12,195 nucleotides of DNA from an uncultured Devosia sp. (GCF_946479885.1 NZ_CAMLHM010000083.1:1-12195), one strand, 5' to 3'; shown: positions 1 through 8,116, counted from the stretch's first letter. Program-made: numbers and translations. Notes: a model not told the origin generated them from the letters alone.

Positions 1-90
1 GCCGTGCAGCTGATCGAAAAGAACCTGGCCAAGTCGCCCAAGCGCACCAAGGCCGATGCCGCCGAAAGCGACGAGGAAGCTGCCGCGTAA
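1..90 (+). CDS. 3' end of an unidentified gene (partial)
   Basis: The window opens inside a reading frame that ends with TAA at 88-90, leaving 29 codons. The visible tail starts AVQLIEKNLAKSPKR, then turns into a charged, low-complexity Lys/Glu/Ala stretch ending in three alanines. A charged disordered tail like this is common on nucleic-acid-binding housekeeping proteins, for example topoisomerase I, but it does not identify the family. A strong intrinsic terminator starts 25 bases after the stop, which supports this being a real gene end. The function cannot be given from the part present. Confidence 0.6.
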   Translation, partial: AVQLIEKNLAKSPKRTKADAAESDEEAAA

Positions 91-114
91 GCGGAGTGGT
101 TCTAAAACTATTGG

Positions 115-143
115 AAAGGCCGGTGGAGACGCCGGCCTTTTTC
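115..143 (+). terminator. Strong Rho-independent terminator
   Basis: AAAGGCCGG (115-123) pairs with CCGGCCTTT (132-140). A T-G and a G-C pair extend the stem onto a GAGA tetraloop, and T138-T142 forms the T-tract. It lies 25 bases after the stop of the first gene. The opposite strand also reads stem plus a short T run, so it may partly end transcripts of the convergent cupin gene whose stop is at 151. Confidence 0.9.
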
Positions 144-150
144 TTTGGCC

Positions 151-543
151 TCAGACCCGCCCCATCTCCTCGGGCAGCAGGACGACACTCTCCTGTTCGT
201 TGGGGTCGGTGCGGGCGATCAAAGCGCGGGCCAGTTTGTCGGTCGGGTTGAAGGGCTGATGCGGTACGCCGGCGGGAATGTAGACGTAGTCACCTTGCTC
301 GACATGATCGAGAAATTCGAGGTTGGGGCCGTGGTAGAACGAGGTCGAGCCTTCGAGTTGAAAGATCGCCGTCTCGTGGCTCTCATGATAATGCGGCTTG
401 GCTTTGCCGCCCGGCGGCAAGACCAGCATGTGCATGCAGATGCCCGCTGAGCCGGAACTCTGGGCCGAAACGCCGGCGAAATAGTCCATGCCCTGCTTGC
501 CATGGAAAGCTGCGCCACCCCGGATCACCTTGCACTGCGCCAT
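151..543 (-). CDS. Single-domain cupin protein
   Basis: A 130-residue protein that is essentially one cupin beta-barrel. Cupin motif 1 is seen at about residues 45-65 (PPGG, then H51, H53 and E57 in HYHESHE). Motif 2 is at about 84-98 (GDYVYIPAGVPH, with H95). These three His and one Glu are the usual ligands for a divalent metal in the barrel. No catalytic partner domain is present, so it could be a small dioxygenase or isomerase, or a ligand- or metal-binding protein; the substrate cannot be told. The start is supported by an AGGGAGGG-type ribosome site about 8 bases upstream of the ATG. It converges on the terminator at 115-143. The 70 bases to the next minus-strand gene upstream (stop at 614) allow its own promoter or read-through from that gene. 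Confidence 0.88.
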   Translation of the reverse strand: MAQCKVIRGGAAFHGKQGMDYFAGVSAQSSGSAGICMHMLVLPPGGKAKPHYHESHETAIFQLEGSTSFYHGPNLEFLDHVEQGDYVYIPAGVPHQPFNPTDKLARALIARTDPNEQESVVLLPEEMGRV

Positions 544-613
544 CGGCTGCCCTCCCTGATGAGGATGGCAGCTTAGCGCGTCGGCTTGCCGATGCTAAGG
601 GGATGCGGAAGCC

Positions 614-1153
614 TCAGGCGATGCGATAGTCACCGGTCTCTAGCGCGGCGGTGGCGGCAGCCAGCGTAGCGTCGCGGTCGAGGCCGTCGACGGGCAGAGC
701 GTTGCGCTCGTAGTTGCCGAGGTCGGCGAATTGTCCATGCAGGTCCCGCACCACGGCAGGGTCGGCCAGGCTGTCGCCGCCGCGGGCGACGCAGCGGGCC
801 ACGGCGTCTTCGGCAGAGGTTCGCAGCACGATGTAGTGCAGCGGAACGCCCAGCGCGACAAAGGCGGGCAGCCACCACGGGCGGACCACGCCGTCGAGCG
901 TCACGAAGTAGCCGTGCCGGGCATACTGCCCCGCCACGCTGGCCGCAATCCCGGCGATCATCTGGTTTTGTGCATGCGACTGGGGCAACCACGGCGCGAT
1001 CAGGCCCTGCTTGATATAGCCCCAGAAGTCGTCGCTATGAAGATGGACCTTGGGCGTGCCGGGCAGGTGGGCCAGCCGCTCCGCCACCGTGGTCTTGCCG
1101 GAGCCGGGCGAACCCGACAGCACCAGGATGTGGCCGGCAAACTCATCCAGCAT
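614..1153 (-). CDS. P-loop kinase / AAA_33-like ATPase
   Basis: A 179-residue protein with a clear Walker A loop GSPGSGKT at residues 14-21 after a hydrophobic strand (ILVLS). An SDDFWGYI segment (40-47) gives candidate substrate- or metal-binding acids D41/D42. LDGVV at 87-90 and an R-rich lid region (R111, R120 near RCVARGG) follow. This is the layout of small nucleoside/shikimate-type kinases and of the zeta-toxin/chloramphenicol-phosphotransferase-like group; the substrate is unknown. The frame stays open upstream to 1384, but that part lies wholly inside the methyltransferase gene. The ATG at 1153 is chosen because it gives a normal N-terminus just before the P-loop and sits one base after the methyltransferase stop (TGAAATG), a translational-coupling arrangement. 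It is therefore probably co-transcribed with the methyltransferase. Confidence 0.85.
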   Translation of the reverse strand: MLDEFAGHILVLSGSPGSGKTTVAERLAHLPGTPKVHLHSDDFWGYIKQGLIAPWLPQSHAQNQMIAGIAASVAGQYARHGYFVTLDGVVRPWWLPAFVALGVPLHYIVLRTSAEDAVARCVARGGDSLADPAVVRDLHGQFADLGNYERNALPVDGLDRDATLAAATAALETGDYRIA

Positions 1154-1154
1154 T

Positions 1155-1985
1155 TCAGGCCTTCCCAAGCACATCGCCGAGGCGGGTGGTCGCGCTGCCG
1201 GGCTTGAGCGGCTTTTGCTGGCTTTCATGCGGCACCCAGCCGGAAAGCCAGATGATTTCCAGCGTCGCCCGGATGCGGCCATCGGGATCGCCATCGCGCA
1301 CAGCGTAGGCATTGGCGGCGGCTGCCAGCAGAGCAGGGGAGGCGAGGCGTCGCGGTCGGTCAACCAGTGGGTTGGTAGCGCCAAGCGCCTTGAGCTCGGC
1401 CATCAGCGCAAAGGGGCTTGAATAGCGCACGATGTGTGTTTCGACATCGGCCACCGGCAAAGCGAGCCCGGCGCGCTGCAACAGGGCCCCCGCGTCGCGC
1501 ACCTGGATCATCGGGGCGACCCGCGCCGTGGCGCCCCCGAACACCAGCGCATCGGCGGCGAGGAATGCTTCCCGCAATTCGGTCAGCGTCTCACCGCCCA
1601 ATGCCGCAATCATCAACAGGCCGTCGGGAGCAAGGCGCGCCCGCAGCCGGGCGAGATAGCCGGGGACATCGTTGACCGCCTGCAGGTGCAGGATGGAAAC
1701 GATGAGGTTGAAGTCATCGCCCTGGATCGGGGGCACGTCATCGGGGCCGGCGAAGGCTGCATGCCGCTCGAAGGCAAAGCGGGCGCTGGCGGTCTGGCCG
1801 AAGGCGGGGAGCCTCTCGATATCGGGGCCGATAATGGCGGCCCGGGGAAATTCGCGGATCAGCGCGGCCAGCCGCTCTTCCAGGTCCGCCAGCACGAGGT
1901 CGGTGACGAAATCACTCGCCTGCTGTCGGCGCGCCAGGTGGCGGGCAATCAGGGCGGTGTCGAAAATGGCGGGCGGCTGGGTCAT
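1155..1985 (-). CDS. NDUFAF5-like / BioC-like methyltransferase-family protein
   Basis: A 276-residue protein. The N-terminus (FDTALIARHLARRQQ...) and the C-terminal block GWVPHESQQKPLKPGSA (from about residue 249) are hallmarks of the alphaproteobacterial relatives of mitochondrial NDUFAF5, a complex I assembly factor that hydroxylates an arginine of a subunit. A class I methyltransferase core is visible: a strand with an acidic end (AAIIGPD), FNLIVSILHLQAVNDVPGYL as the post-motif region, and LAPDGLLMIAALGGETL. The usual GxGxG of motif I is not evident. NDUFAF5 likewise uses the fold for a non-methylating reaction, so methyltransferase activity should not be assumed. The start has only a weak ribosome site. 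It is divergent from comF with 41 bases between start codons and is followed by the kinase one base after its stop. Confidence 0.85.
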   Translation of the reverse strand: MTQPPAIFDTALIARHLARRQQASDFVTDLVLADLEERLAALIREFPRAAIIGPDIERLPAFGQTASARFAFERHAAFAGPDDVPPIQGDDFNLIVSILHLQAVNDVPGYLARLRARLAPDGLLMIAALGGETLTELREAFLAADALVFGGATARVAPMIQVRDAGALLQRAGLALPVADVETHIVRYSSPFALMAELKALGATNPLVDRPRRLASPALLAAAANAYAVRDGDPDGRIRATLEIIWLSGWVPHESQQKPLKPGSATTRLGDVLGKA

Positions 1986-2026
1986 GATGGTCTTGCGGCC
2001 TGACGACGACGTGGCACTATGGCCTT

Positions 2027-2821
2027 ATGGACAGTGAAGCCGGGCTTGTCAAAACCAGCTGGCGCCAGCGTATCGCCCAAGGGGTGCAGCGCGCGGGCAG
2101 CCTGCTGCTGGACCTGGCCTATCCGCCGGTCTGCCTCAATTGCGATGCACCGACGGCAACGGCCGACACGCTCTGTTCCAAGTGTTTCAAGGCCTTGCGC
2201 CCGATCACCGCGCCGCTCTGCCCGGTGCTCGGCCTGCCCTTTGCGGTCTCGCTGGGACCCGAGACACTGTCGGCCGAGGCGCTGGCCGATCCGCCGCCTT
2301 TCGGGCGGGCGCGAGCGGCCGTGATCTATGGCGAGGTGGCCTCCACCATCGTCTCGCGCCTCAAATATGGCGACCGGCCGGAGCTGGCCCGCTTCTGCGC
2401 CCGGCTCATGGTTGGCGCCGGGCACCAATTGTGGGCCGACGGCCCCCTGCTCGTGCCGGTGCCGCTCCATCGGGCGCGGCAGCGCGAGCGGCGCTACAAC
2501 CAGTCGGCGGAACTGGCGCGGCAGGTCGGGCGACTGGGCGGGCTCGAGGTCGATCCCGATCTGGTGCAGCGCATCCGCAAGACGCGGCAGCAGGTGGGCC
2601 TGAGCGGCGACGGGCGGCAGCGCAATGTTGCCGGTGCCTTCGCCGTGCACCCCGACGCGCTGGTGCGGACACGGGGCCGGCGGGTGGTCATCATCGACGA
2701 TGTCTATACCACCGGCGCCACCGTCAAGGCGGTGACGAGAAGCCTGCGCAAGGCCGGCATCGACGCTGTCGACGTCGTGACCTTCGCTCGCGTTGTCATT
2801 GGCGCGGACTTGCCCATATAA
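2027..2821 (+). CDS. comF: ComF family protein (double zinc ribbon plus phosphoribosyltransferase-like domain)
   Basis: A 264-residue protein. An N-terminal zinc ribbon is shown by C36-x2-C39 and C50-x2-C53, with a further C65 before GLPF. The C-terminal half is a type I phosphoribosyltransferase fold with the PRPP-binding loop VVIIDDVYTTGAT (220-232) and the family signature RRYNQSAELAR (155-165). ComF proteins are linked to DNA uptake in naturally competent bacteria, but most Hyphomicrobiales carry one without known competence, so its role here is open. The ATG at 2027 is the first in-frame start and gives the expected distance to the zinc ribbon; no good ribosome site precedes it. It is the first gene of the plus-strand run comF-grxC-amidase-DUF1178-YjbR, and its promoter must overlap the divergent methyltransferase's start region. 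Confidence 0.92.
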   Translation: MDSEAGLVKTSWRQRIAQGVQRAGSLLLDLAYPPVCLNCDAPTATADTLCSKCFKALRPITAPLCPVLGLPFAVSLGPETLSAEALADPPPFGRARAAVIYGEVASTIVSRLKYGDRPELARFCARLMVGAGHQLWADGPLLVPVPLHRARQRERRYNQSAELARQVGRLGGLEVDPDLVQRIRKTRQQVGLSGDGRQRNVAGAFAVHPDALVRTRGRRVVIIDDVYTTGATVKAVTRSLRKAGIDAVDVVTFARVVIGADLPI

Positions 2822-2856
2822 GAAACAAACCCCTTGTCTCCATTTGAGAAAGCCTG

Positions 2857-3111
2857 ATGGCGAAGATCGAAATCTATACGACCCCGACCTGCCCCTATTG
2901 TCACGCCGCCAAGGCGCTGCTGGCCGACAAGGGCGCCGAATATACCGAGATCACGGTGCTCGACCCCAGCCTGCGCGAGGCCATGACCGAGCGTGCCAAT
3001 GGCCGCCGCACCGTGCCACAGATCTTCATCGATGATGCCCATGTTGGCGGCTATGATGACATGGCGGCGCTCGATCGCCGTGGCGGACTCGATCCGCTGC
3101 TCGCCAACTAG
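2857..3111 (+). CDS. grxC: Glutaredoxin 3
   Basis: An 84-residue dithiol glutaredoxin of normal length. It reduces protein disulfides and glutathione mixed disulfides in the cytoplasm using glutathione. Visible are the active site CPYC (12-15), the cis-proline motif TVP (52-54) that holds glutathione, and GGYDD (64-68), which binds its gamma-glutamyl group. The ATG has a GAGAAAG-like ribosome site about 5 bases upstream. It lies 35 bases after comF and 17 bases before the amidase gene, so these are probably co-transcribed. All key residues are intact. Confidence 0.97.
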   Translation: MAKIEIYTTPTCPYCHAAKALLADKGAEYTEITVLDPSLREAMTERANGRRTVPQIFIDDAHVGGYDDMAALDRRGGLDPLLAN

Positions 3112-3128
3112 CACCAGGCCCAAGCGTC

Positions 3129-3959
3129 ATGAAAATTGCTGCCATCCAGATGCGGTCGGGGCTTGATCCCGAGGCCAATCTCGCCGCCCTCGAGCCCATG
3201 CTGGCCGAGGCTGCCGCGGCTGGTGCGCGCTATGTCCTGACGCCCGAAGTCACCATGATCTTCCCGGAAAATCGCGAGCAGTTGGCCAGTGTCGCTGCGC
3301 CGTTCGAGGGGCATCCGCAGCTGGCCAGGATCGGTGAGCTGGCCAGGCAGCACGGCATATTCATCCAGATCGGCTCGCTGGCCATTCCACTGCCCGATGG
3401 GCGCTTCGCCAACCGTTCGGTGCTGTTCGGACCCGATGGGCGGATCGTCGCCACCTATGACAAGATCCATCTGTTCGATGCCACCATTGCCGGGCTCAAT
3501 GCCTACCGCGAAAGCGCCACCTATGCCGGGGGTGAGCAGGCGGTGACGGCTGATCTGGGCGAATTCACCCTGGGCATGAGCATCTGCTACGACATGCGCT
3601 TCCCCAAGCTCTACAACGCGCTGGCCAATGCCGGTGCCAGCCTGATCGCGGTGCCGGCAGCTTTCACCGTGCCGACGGGGCAAGCGCACTGGCATGTGCT
3701 GCTGCGCGCCCGGGCCATCGAAACCGGGTCCTATGTCATCGCCGCAGCGCAGGGCGGGCAGCATGCCAATGGCAGGGCGACCTATGGCCATTCGCTGGTG
3801 ATCGACCCCTGGGGTCGGGTCATCGCCGAACTCGCGCATGACGAGCCGGGCGTGCTGCTGGCAGAGATTTCTCCCGATCATGTGGTGGACGCACGCGAAC
3901 GCATTCCGGCGCTGGCCAATGCGCGAAACTTTGCTCTTCCCGAGGCGTTGCAGCACTAG
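3129..3959 (+). CDS. Carbon-nitrogen hydrolase, Nit family (probable deaminated-glutathione amidase)
   Basis: A 276-residue member of the nitrilase superfamily. The catalytic triad is visible: E40 (LTPEV), K112 (YDKIHLFD) and C153 (SICYDMRFP), and the following DMRFPKLY block is typical of the Nit1/Nit2 branch. Known members of this branch hydrolyse deaminated glutathione or related omega-amides, so a glutathione repair role fits the adjacent glutaredoxin; that link is an inference from family and neighbourhood. The length is normal and all three catalytic residues are present. It starts 17 bases after grxC with a weak AGG-type ribosome site. Sixty bases follow before the DUF1178 gene. Confidence 0.93.
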   Translation: MKIAAIQMRSGLDPEANLAALEPMLAEAAAAGARYVLTPEVTMIFPENREQLASVAAPFEGHPQLARIGELARQHGIFIQIGSLAIPLPDGRFANRSVLFGPDGRIVATYDKIHLFDATIAGLNAYRESATYAGGEQAVTADLGEFTLGMSICYDMRFPKLYNALANAGASLIAVPAAFTVPTGQAHWHVLLRARAIETGSYVIAAAQGGQHANGRATYGHSLVIDPWGRVIAELAHDEPGVLLAEISPDHVVDARERIPALANARNFALPEALQH

Positions 3960-3990
3960 GAAGCCGGCCTATATCTTCGTGCAAGCAACC

Positions 3991-4005
3991 GAGCCGCATC
4001 GGCTC
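3991..4005 (+). promoter_or_regulatory. Short hairpin before the TTG start of the DUF1178 gene
   Basis: GAGCCG (3991-3996) and CGGCTC (4000-4005) form a perfect 6-bp stem with a CAT loop, 14 bases before the TTG start. An ATG follows the stem at once (4006-4008) and opens a five-codon reading frame whose TGA (4021-4023) overlaps the TTG start. This could tune translation of the downstream gene; no experiment or conservation is known to me. Confidence 0.4.
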
Positions 4006-4019
4006 ATGAGACTATCGCC

Positions 4020-4445
4020 TTGATCCAGTATTCGCTTCATTGCTCCAAAGGTCACCGCTACGACGCCTGGTTCAAGAGTGCTGCAGCATTCGACGAACAG
4101 CAGGCGCGCGGCATCGTGACCTGTGCGGTATGCGGGGATGGGGCAATAGAAAAAGCGCCGATGGCGCCGGCGGTAGCGCGCACGGACAATGCAAAAGTGT
4201 CGCTGAGTTCGGCGCATCCGGACGCCGCCAAATTTCGCGAAATGCTGCGGGCCTACCGGCAGAAGGTCACCAGCGAAGCGGACTATGTCGGCGACAGGTT
4301 CGCCGATGAAGCGCGCAAGATTCATTTCGAGGAAGTGGAGGCCCGCGGCATCTATGGCGAAGCGACGCGTGACGAAGTCGCGGCGCTGCTCGATGACGGC
4401 GTCGACTTCATGCCGCTGCCGGACCTGCCCGAAGAACACAACTGA
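4020..4445 (+). CDS. DUF1178 family protein
   Basis: A 141-residue protein of the alphaproteobacterial/betaproteobacterial DUF1178 family; function not established. The N-terminus MIQYSLHCSKGHRYDAWF matches the family pattern of a hydrophobic strand, Cys, GH and an aromatic. C8, H12, C35 and C38 (CAVCG) look like a small zinc-binding knuckle. The middle is a charged helical region (about residues 65-125) and the tail is acidic (PLPDLPEEHN). The start is the rare TTG at 4020, chosen because it gives exactly the family N-terminus and no in-frame ATG or GTG lies nearby. There is no clear Shine-Dalgarno site, and a short hairpin and mini-frame lie just upstream. It is followed eight bases later by the YjbR-like gene, so the two are likely co-transcribed. 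Confidence 0.9.
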   Translation: MIQYSLHCSKGHRYDAWFKSAAAFDEQQARGIVTCAVCGDGAIEKAPMAPAVARTDNAKVSLSSAHPDAAKFREMLRAYRQKVTSEADYVGDRFADEARKIHFEEVEARGIYGEATRDEVAALLDDGVDFMPLPDLPEEHN

Positions 4446-4453
4446 GATGCATC

Positions 4454-4807
4454 GTGAGCCTTTATGAGCGGAGCGAGTTCGATCGGCTGCTGAGCCAACT
4501 GCCTGCTGTCACGCTGGTCGACCAGTGGGATGCCCGGATTGCCAAGGTAGGGGGCAAGGTATTCTGCCTGCTGTCGGACCACGAGCCACTGAGGCTGGTC
4601 TTCAAGTGTGGCGAAGGCAGCTTCGATATTCTGACGGCGCTGGGTGGCGTGAGCCAGGCGGCCTACTTCGCGAAGCGACAATGGGTGTCGGTGCAGCAGG
4701 CGGCGCCGCTGAGCCAGGATGATCTCATTGCCTATATCGGCCGGTCGCACGGGCTGATCGCCGCCGGATTGACCCGGAAGCTGCGTGCTGAACTGGGCAT
4801 CGCCTGA
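4454..4807 (+). CDS. MmcQ/YjbR family protein
   Basis: A 117-residue protein of the small MmcQ/YjbR fold. The family layout is visible: a helix at the start (FDRLLSQLP), a beta sheet over about residues 20-55 (KVFCLLSDHEPLRLVFKC), a QAAYFAKRQWVSV segment where the family has its Y...K.W core (about 71-83), and a C-terminal helix with SHGLIAAGLTRKLR. The fold resembles DNA-binding and chaperone-like modules, but the role of the family is not settled. The start is GTG at 4454, eight bases after the DUF1178 stop, with a GAG-type ribosome site upstream. It is probably the last gene of the comF run, since a weak terminator-like hairpin and a clear gap follow. Confidence 0.8.
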   Translation: MSLYERSEFDRLLSQLPAVTLVDQWDARIAKVGGKVFCLLSDHEPLRLVFKCGEGSFDILTALGGVSQAAYFAKRQWVSVQQAAPLSQDDLIAYIGRSHGLIAAGLTRKLRAELGIA

Positions 4808-4814
4808 AATCTAG

Positions 4815-5786
<972 letters not shown>

Positions 5787-5820
5787 GGAAGGGCCAGGCC
5801 CCAAGCCAGTGAACCATTAA

Positions 5821-5853
5821 GGGGCCGGCGGCGCGTGCAGCGTTGCCGGCCTT
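5821..5853 (+). terminator. Terminator-like hairpin after the aldo/keto reductase
   Basis: GGCCGGC (5823-5829) and GCCGGCC (5845-5851) form a perfect 7-bp GC stem, extended by two G-T pairs at the base, with a 15-base loop. Only two T follow the stem, so it is weak as a classical intrinsic terminator, but it sits 35 bases after the stop codon. Confidence 0.45.
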
Positions 5854-5895
5854 CGCGTGTCCGGCTGCATTCGATCGCAATGTCGGGGGAGTTAG

Positions 5896-5941
5896 GGTCG
5901 GTTCGATAGGGAGGGTGGAATCCCCGCTATCGAACCTGACC
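5896..5941. repeat. Long bulged inverted repeat
   Basis: GGTC plus GGTTCGATAG (5896-5909) pairs with CTATCGAACC, a bulged T, then GACC (5927-5941). This gives 14 base pairs with a single bulge around a 17-base G-rich loop. It is much stronger than chance in this position. It could be a dispersed palindromic element, an RNA stability hairpin or part of a small RNA; nothing in the sequence decides between these. Confidence 0.6.
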
Positions 5942-6054
5942 AGACCAGCAGTCTTGGCAGACCGCTGGACGGCTGGGCGGGCATGTAGCACTGGATGGGG
6001 TGGTTGTCACGCGATTGTCGTATGCGCCTTGATGCTATCTTCGACCATCGGCCG

Positions 6055-6136
6055 TCACCCTCGGGCCTGACCCGAGGGGTCTTCACTCGCGGATCGCGAC
6101 GTCAGTATAGAGCCCTCGGGTCAAGCCCGAGGGTGA
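6055..6136. repeat. Paired palindromic intergenic repeat (CCCTCGGG...CCCGAGGG type)
   Basis: The outer arms TCACCCTCGGGC (6055-6066) and GCCCGAGGGTGA (6125-6136) are perfectly complementary over 12 bases. Each end is also an imperfect palindrome by itself: CCCTCGGGCCTGACCCGAGGG at the left (20-odd bases from 6058) and its near inverted copy at the right (6113-6133). A small palindrome TCGCG-GAT-CGCGA (6087-6099) sits in the spacer. GC-rich palindromes of this look are, as I recall, common dispersed elements between genes in Hyphomicrobiales and Rhodobacterales. Lying 28 bases from the ilvD stop, it may also end or stabilise the ilvD transcript. Confidence 0.75.
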
Positions 6137-6164
6137 TGATCTGTGCCGAACTGCGCCGCCACCC

Positions 6165-8018
6165 TCAATTCCACAGCTTGTCGATCGCCTGCGTATCGCG
6201 CACCGCGCCACGGGCGGCTGACGTGGCAAATGCCGCGTAGGCCTTGAGCGAGGTGGTGACGTTGCGCTTGCGCGGATGGGCTGGCTTCCAGCCGAGCTTG
6301 TCCTGATCGTGGCGGCGCTGGGTCAGTTCGTCATCGGTCACCAGCAGGGTGATCGTGCGGTTGGGGATGTCGATCTCGATCGTGTCGCCTTCGCGGACGA
6401 GGCCGATGGTACCGCCTTCGGCGGCTTCCGGGGAGACGTGGCCGATGGACAGGCCCGAGGTGCCGCCGGAGAAACGCCCGTCGGTCAGCAGCGCGCAGGC
6501 TTTGCCGAGGCCCTTGGATTTGAGGTAGCTCGTCGGATAGAGCATTTCCTGCATGCCGGGGCCGCCTCGCGGTCCTTCATAGCGGATGACGAGCACGTCG
6601 CCTTCCTTGATCTGGTTGGAGAGGATCGCCTTGACCGTGTCGTCCTGGCTCTCGAACACGCGGGCCGGGCCGGTGAATTTGAGGATCGATTCATCGACGC
6701 CAGCCGTCTTCACGATGCAGCCGTCGATGGCGATATTGCCCTTGAGCACGGCGAGGCCGCCATCCTTGGAGAAGGGGGTATCGGCCGAGCGGATGACGCC
6801 GTTCTGGCGGTCGAGATCGAGTTCGGCCCAGCGGTTGGATTGGCTAAAGGCCTGCGTGGTGCGCACGCCGCCGGGAGCGGCCATGTAGAAATTGCGCACG
6901 GATTCCGAATTGGTGCGGGAGATGTCCCACTTGTCGATGGCGTCGCCCATGGTGGCGGCGTGAACCGTCGGTTCGCTGCGGTTGATCAGGCCAGCGCGAT
7001 CGAGCTGGCCGAGAATGGCAAAGATGCCGCCGGCGCGGTGCACGTCTTCCATATGCACGTCCGACTTGGCGGGCGCGACCTTGGACAGCACGGGGACCTT
7101 GAGGCTCAAACGGTTGATGTCGTCCATGGTGAAATCGACGCCGCCTTCATGGGCGGCGGCCAGGATATGCAGCACCGTATTGGTCGAGCCGCCCATGGAG
7201 ATGTCGAGCGCCATGGCGTTTTCGAATGCTGCCTTGGTGGCGATGGAGCGCGGCAGCACCGAGGCGTCTTCCTGCTCGTACCAGCGGCGGGCCAGGTCGA
7301 CGATCAGGTGGCCGGCTTCCTGGAACAGGCGCTTGCGGTCGGAATGGGTGGCCAGCGTCGAGCCGTTACCGGGCAGCGACAGGCCCAGGGCTTCGGTGAG
7401 GCAGTTCATCGAATTGGCGGTGAACATGCCCGAGCAGGAGCCGCAGGTGGGGCAGGCGGCTTCTTCGACCGCCTGCACTTCCTCATCCGAATAATGGTCG
7501 TCGGCCGCCATCACCATGGCGTCGACCAGGTCTAGCGCCTGCAGCTTGCCCTTGAGCATGGCCTTGCCGGCCTCCATCGGGCCGCCGGACACGAAGACAA
7601 CAGGGATATTGAGCCGCATGGCAGCGTTCAGCATGCCGGGCGTGATCTTGTCGCAGTTGGAGATGCAGACCATGGCGTCGGCGCAATGCGCGTTGACCAT
7701 GTACTCGACGCTGTCGGCGATGATCTCGCGCGACGGCAGGCTGTAGAGCATGCCGTCATGGCCCATGGCGATGCCGTCATCGACCGCGATGGTGTTGAAT
7801 TCCTTGGCGACGCCGCCGGCGGCCTCGATCTCGCGGGCCACCAGCTGGCCGAGATCCTTCAGATGGACGTGGCCGGGCACGAACTGGGTGAAGCTGTTGA
7901 CCACGGCGATGATGGGCTTGCCGAAATCGCTGTCCTTCATGCCGGTGGCGCGCCAGAGGCCACGCGCGCCGGCCATGTTGCGGCCATGGGTGGTGGTGCG
8001 GGAACGATAGGCTGGCAT
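6165..8018 (-). CDS. ilvD: Dihydroxy-acid dehydratase
   Basis: A 617-residue enzyme, nearly the same length as E. coli IlvD. It dehydrates 2,3-dihydroxy-3-methyl acids to the 2-keto acids that become valine, isoleucine, leucine and pantothenate. Key residues are in place: D81 (VDDG), C122-D123-K124 ([12 protein letters not shown]), and C195 within CPTCGSC, i.e. the metal ligands, the carbamylated-lysine site and the iron-sulfur cysteines of the family. Later conserved blocks include [21 protein letters not shown]-like, [20 protein letters not shown] and GHVSPEA. The frame is open upstream to 8087, but the ATG at 8018 matches the family start ([10 protein letters not shown]) and has GAGG eight bases before it. 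It is divergent from the GyrI-like gene across 179 bases holding a 16-bp palindrome. Confidence 0.98.
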   Translation of the reverse strand: MPAYRSRTTTHGRNMAGARGLWRATGMKDSDFGKPIIAVVNSFTQFVPGHVHLKDLGQLVAREIEAAGGVAKEFNTIAVDDGIAMGHDGMLYSLPSREIIADSVEYMVNAHCADAMVCISNCDKITPGMLNAAMRLNIPVVFVSGGPMEAGKAMLKGKLQALDLVDAMVMAADDHYSDEEVQAVEEAACPTCGSCSGMFTANSMNCLTEALGLSLPGNGSTLATHSDRKRLFQEAGHLIVDLARRWYEQEDASVLPRSIATKAAFENAMALDISMGGSTNTVLHILAAAHEGGVDFTMDDINRLSLKVPVLSKVAPAKSDVHMEDVHRAGGIFAILGQLDRAGLINRSEPTVHAATMGDAIDKWDISRTNSESVRNFYMAAPGGVRTTQAFSQSNRWAELDLDRQNGVIRSADTPFSKDGGLAVLKGNIAIDGCIVKTAGVDESILKFTGPARVFESQDDTVKAILSNQIKEGDVLVIRYEGPRGGPGMQEMLYPTSYLKSKGLGKACALLTDGRFSGGTSGLSIGHVSPEAAEGGTIGLVREGDTIEIDIPNRTITLLVTDDELTQRRHDQDKLGWKPAHPRKRNVTTSLKAYAAFATSAARGAVRDTQAIDKLWN

Positions 8019-8074
8019 GGCGATATCCTCGACGAACTGGTCTGGCGGCCGAACGGGCCGCGTTCTTGGGCTCC

Positions 8075-8103
8075 TGTTTAGACCCATTCCAGCGAGGCAG
8101 CAA
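8075..8103 (-). promoter_or_regulatory. Possible sigma-70 promoter for ilvD
   Basis: Read on the minus strand, TTGCTG (8103-8098) is followed after 17 bases by TAAACA (8080-8075), about 57 bases before the ilvD start. The -35 is fair and the -10 is weak. The 16-bp palindrome (8117-8132) lies just upstream of this -35. Confidence 0.3.
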
Positions 8104-8116
8104 CAGAAATGCGTAC

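Larger units (their letters stand above)
5787..6164. other. 378-base intergenic region rich in inverted repeats, between convergent genes
   Basis: No coding region is supported here. From left to right it holds a GC-rich hairpin (5821-5853), a long bulged hairpin (5896-5941), a near-palindrome AGCAGTCT / AGACCGCT (5947-5954 and 5959-5966, one mismatch), and a paired palindromic repeat (6055-6136). It lies between the 3' ends of the reductase and ilvD, so at least two of these structures may act as terminators. About 90 bases between 5967 and 6054 show nothing I can interpret. Confidence 0.7.

Noticed and set aside
56..259. 67-codon plus-strand frame across the first terminator
   Set aside because: It spans the terminator hairpin and overlaps the cupin gene; the product is low-complexity Arg/Ser sequence.
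1154..1384. 77-codon N-terminal extension of the kinase frame
   Set aside because: It lies wholly within the methyltransferase-family gene on the same strand in another frame, has no kinase-like sequence, and the ATG at 1153 gives a normal P-loop kinase start.
3108..3956. 282-codon minus-strand frame
   Set aside because: Exact shadow of the nitrilase-family gene, whose E-K-C triad and family blocks are on the plus strand.
5967..6054. Possible small gene or promoter in the reductase-ilvD gap
   Set aside because: Short open frames exist here (for example from 5995), but none has a ribosome site or a protein-like composition.
6276..7535. 419-codon open frame on the plus strand
   Set aside because: Antisense to ilvD, which is certain. 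The translated product is Gly/His/Asp-rich without a fold signature.
8019..8087. 23-codon N-terminal extension of ilvD
   Set aside because: The family start [10 protein letters not shown] begins at 8018 with GAGG at good spacing, and the extension overlaps the candidate -10 element.
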